Made by a program: the position numbers and the translations under genes. A DNA stretch of 34,860 bases from a virus. The first letter of the stretch is position 1; every line of letters begins with the position of its first letter. This document shows positions 32,994 to 34,860 of this stretch, in pieces. Under the pieces are notes generated by a model, which saw only the letters and a program-made list of their open reading frames with translations, was not told where the DNA came from and ran no database searches. The DNA lies in the IMG/VR virus record IMGVR_UViG_3300035698_015959, positions 1-34,860 of that record. One strand, written 5' to 3'.

Positions 32994-33245
32994 ATGCCAG
33001 GCACGAAAAGCAAGCCGAATCCCGACAAAATCCTGAGCAAGGCGTTCACCCTCAAGGAAGAACTGGAAGATGCCCTTTGTATCGTTGTCAAGCTCATTGA
33101 GATGGCTAACGAGGTCAACATTGAAGAGTGGGGCCAAGAGGTCTGGGAAGAGGAACATCAAACCCTCGTTGGGCCCTGGAGGAGTTTCCTGGTGTTGATA
33201 TCCACTTGCGTGGTCCTTAGGTTCACGGAGAACCTTAAGTTGTAA
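32994..33245 (+). CDS. Small hypothetical protein, 83 aa, overprinting a DUF192 relic
   Basis: The gene has a promoter-like repeat upstream and GAGG six bases before the ATG. The first 45 residues (KILSKAFTLKEELEDALC, then VVKLIEMANEVNIEEW) look like a normal helical protein. From about 33119 onward the frame runs antisense through the fragment of a DUF192 gene, so the C-terminal half is probably new coding sequence made from the relic's opposite strand, or not translated usefully. No family recognised. Confidence 0.45.
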   Translation: MPGTKSKPNPDKILSKAFTLKEELEDALCIVVKLIEMANEVNIEEWGQEVWEEEHQTLVGPWRSFLVLISTCVVLRFTENLKL

Positions 33246-33287
33246 CGATTTGCCGTTGATTAGGACGTTCCAGTGTGAGTTAGCCAT
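33119..33287 (-). pseudogene. Truncated DUF192 gene copy
   Basis: From ATG 33287 the minus strand reads HWNVLINGKSLQLKVLREP, then GYQHQETPPGPNEGLMFLFP, clearly parallel to the intact DUF192 gene at 30635-30994. Similarity fades near 33119 and the frame then runs on as unrelated sequence to 32889. The conserved C-terminal half is missing. The start lies nine bases after the GIY-YIG gene stop. Confidence 0.75.
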
Positions 33288-33295
33288 GTTTGTAA

Positions 33296-34243
33296 TTAGG
33301 AACTTGCATAACGCCAAACAAAGCCACCAGCAGTTTTCCTGTTACCATGACAACATGCAGAAATGTTTGTCCTACTCGTGCCCGTGCGTTTTTCAGCTTC
33401 AATCGTACTTGAAAACGTGTTGATCGTTTCTCCTGTGTCGCAAGACACTTGTAACAGCGTCACATTTTTTCTTTTTTGAGAATAGACATACGGTTGAATC
33501 TTACTTTTATTGACGTCATACGACCACATAAACCCACCAGCAGATTTACGATTTCCTAGTGCGCAACTTCTAATGCCAGAAATTTTTGTTTGTCTAGAAG
33601 CCTCTGAGGCGCTTTCGTAGGTTTTTATTACGTTGCCGTTTAAATCATACTGGGAAACTTTTTTGGCCAATTTACGGTTTGGAACTCCTTTAGAAGATAA
33701 ACTCATTTTTCTTTTCGACTCTTCTGTGTGCTTTCTCCCGTACATGTGGTGGTCTTTCCCAATGCCCCACTGAGGATTGCCTTTGCCAGATTTGAAATGC
33801 AAGTGTGTCTGTTTCTTTTTTGCTTCAGATATCTTTTTGCAGGTTTCTTGTGAGACAACTTTACCCATGTGTGCTTGGCTCATTTTTCTCTTAGTGTCTT
33901 CTGAATGACTTCGGCCCAATGCACTTCCCGCTGTTGGGCATATGTTGTAGCACAACGTCTGATCGTCGTATGACTTGTCAAGATATCCCTGTTCCACTAA
34001 AACCAAATTTGTCAATTTATCCACACGCTCAACAAGAACCGCACGAAGCACTGCTGTACCATGTTTGTTGACTACGTGTTGCAAGTATTGGTTAGGGTGT
34101 TTGTTGCGCCTGAGCTTACTCAGATGATCGTTAAAGCGCTTTCGAATACACTTGGCGCTACCAATGTAGAACTTCCCATTCGCTATGTTCTCAATGCGAT
34201 AAATACCTCTGATTCCAAAAACTACTTTTGCCGGGTCATACAT
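33296..34243 (-). CDS. GIY-YIG homing endonuclease with NUMOD3 and NUMOD1-like repeats
   Basis: The nuclease domain has RGIYRIEN and GKFYIGSA, Arg in IRKRF, and Glu in LVEQGYLD, a complete GIY-YIG set in the first 90 residues. Residues 110-185 carry repeated HSEDTKRKMSQAH, QETCKKISEAKK and HTEESKRKMSLSS helices, the NUMOD3 type. The C-terminal half has two NUMOD1-like units, each ending with GNRK-AGGF-W. The gene lies on the minus strand between the tail tube gene and the truncated DUF192 copy and is convergent to neither. A TATACT lies just upstream of the start. It is a typical mobile gene and is distinct in sequence from the one at 7127. Confidence 0.9.
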   Translation of the reverse strand: MYDPAKVVFGIRGIYRIENIANGKFYIGSAKCIRKRFNDHLSKLRRNKHPNQYLQHVVNKHGTAVLRAVLVERVDKLTNLVLVEQGYLDKSYDDQTLCYNICPTAGSALGRSHSEDTKRKMSQAHMGKVVSQETCKKISEAKKKQTHLHFKSGKGNPQWGIGKDHHMYGRKHTEESKRKMSLSSKGVPNRKLAKKVSQYDLNGNVIKTYESASEASRQTKISGIRSCALGNRKSAGGFMWSYDVNKSKIQPYVYSQKRKNVTLLQVSCDTGETINTFSSTIEAEKRTGTSRTNISACCHGNRKTAGGFVWRYASS

Positions 34244-34309
34244 ATCTAACAGTATACCCGCTTGCAGTAACTTTTTAAACAGATGGCTGTGGAAACTGCC
34301 AGCAGCACA

Positions 34310-34317
34310 TATTTACT
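34310..34317 (+). promoter_or_regulatory. Candidate phage late promoter core (tail tube)
   Basis: CACATATTTACTA matches the core seen at 14409-14420 in 12 consecutive positions apart from the first bases. TATTTACT ends 23 bases before the tail tube ATG, close to the 21-base spacing before the 14441 gene. Confidence 0.38.
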
Positions 34318-34340
34318 AATAAGAAATCAAGGGCAACAAG

Positions 34341-34832
34341 ATGGCAGATACACTCTCGGTAACAGATATGTTGCCAACTAAATTTGAACCGATTACCAAG
34401 CGACGCTTCCTGCTCGCTATCGAGGGCATTGACTCATTCATCGTTAAGAGTGCTGCTCGTCCCACCTACAACACCGAAGAAGTCACCATCAACTGGATCA
34501 ACTCAACTCGCTACGTTGCTGGCAAGACTACCTTCAACACCATCTCGGTGACGCTGCACGATCCAATCGCACCAGCTGGCGCACAGCAGGTCATGGAATG
34601 GATTCGTCTTTGCTTCGAGTCCGTCTCAGGTCGTGGCGGTTACGCTGACTTCTACAAGCGTGACATCCAACTCAAGATGCTAGACCCCGTTGGTACAGTC
34701 GTTCAACTCTGGGACATCAAAGGTGCCTTCATCACAGAAGCTAACTTCAATGATGTCTCCTATGACTCAACCGCTGACCTCGCAGAAATCGCATTGACTA
34801 TAAGATTCGATAACGCAGTTTTACAATATTGA
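34341..34832 (+). CDS. Tail tube protein, T4 gp19-like
   Basis: The 163-aa protein matches T4-like tail tube subunits in length and layout: FEPITKRRFLLAIEGIDSFI at the start, PTYNTEEVTINWINSTRYVAG, the central ISVTLHDPIAPAGAQQVMEW, and the late WDIKGAFITEANFNDVSYDS, followed by a final strand. It forms the inner tube inside the sheath through which DNA passes. In T4, the tube gene directly follows the sheath gene. Here about 23 kb of head, cargo and mobile genes intervene. CAAGGG lies ahead of the ATG. Confidence 0.9.
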   Translation: MADTLSVTDMLPTKFEPITKRRFLLAIEGIDSFIVKSAARPTYNTEEVTINWINSTRYVAGKTTFNTISVTLHDPIAPAGAQQVMEWIRLCFESVSGRGGYADFYKRDIQLKMLDPVGTVVQLWDIKGAFITEANFNDVSYDSTADLAEIALTIRFDNAVLQY

Positions 34833-34860
34833 TCAAGTTGCTACCATTTGGTTGCTGTCC

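Noticed and set aside
1-34860. Search for tRNA genes, CRISPR arrays, insertion sequences and attachment sites
   Set aside because: No cloverleaf with a T-loop, no regularly spaced repeats, no transposase and no integrase were seen by eye. Short or divergent tRNAs could still be missed.

Overview
The window is a late (virion-structure) region of a double-stranded DNA phage with a contractile tail, distantly related to the T4 superfamily. This rests on recognisable homologues of T4 gp15 (tail terminator), gp18 (tail sheath, present twice), a gp22-like acidic scaffold, gp23 (major capsid protein) and gp19 (tail tube). The host cannot be named from this sequence. Genes mostly start with ATG and a few with GTG, Shine-Dalgarno sequences of the AGGAG type are common, and I see no tRNA, rRNA or CRISPR array.

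Layout. 1-2.6 kb: end of a RuvC-like resolvase, a small unknown gene, an adenine-specific DNA methyltransferase and a two-domain HNH endonuclease. 2.7-11.2 kb: tail terminator, sheath 1, a GIY-YIG endonuclease and sheath 2. 11.2-14.4 kb: five unrelated small proteins carrying six copies of one ~22-residue amphipathic tag ending in LxE. 14.4-19.1 kb: a Gly/Pro-rich protein, the long acidic scaffold and the capsid protein, closed by a strong terminator. 19.3-22.8 kb: two overlapping mobile-endonuclease genes, an EDxHD enzyme and a zinc finger/PD-(D/E)XK/DNA-methyltransferase fusion. 22.8-33.3 kb: an accessory payload region with several ADP-ribosyltransferase-like proteins, two ParB-like proteins, a Dps-like ferritin, a GNAT acetyltransferase, a DUF7178-like protein, a FkbM methyltransferase, DUF192 proteins, several broken genes and another HNH gene. 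33.3-34.9 kb: a second GIY-YIG gene and the tail tube gene.

How it may work together. Many accessory proteins carry one of two short peptides. Tag A is K(L/V)xKxQLxEM(I/V) followed by a helix and QLxE. Tag B is RWQxLAGI or RLQxLAGI, usually followed by IxE. T4 packages internal proteins, including the ADP-ribosyltransferase Alt, through N-terminal capsid-targeting sequences that the gp21 protease removes at (L/I)xE sites. The scaffold itself ends in a tag B copy and the capsid protein has an LKE site at the position expected for delta-peptide removal. My main inference is that this region encodes a modular virion cargo system: unrelated enzymes are packaged with the scaffold and delivered to the host. 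The region is also full of homing-type endonuclease genes (six), gene fragments, duplications and homopolymer frameshifts, so it is evolving quickly.

Limits: all calls come from reading the sequence and motif memory. No database search, structure prediction or alignment program was run.
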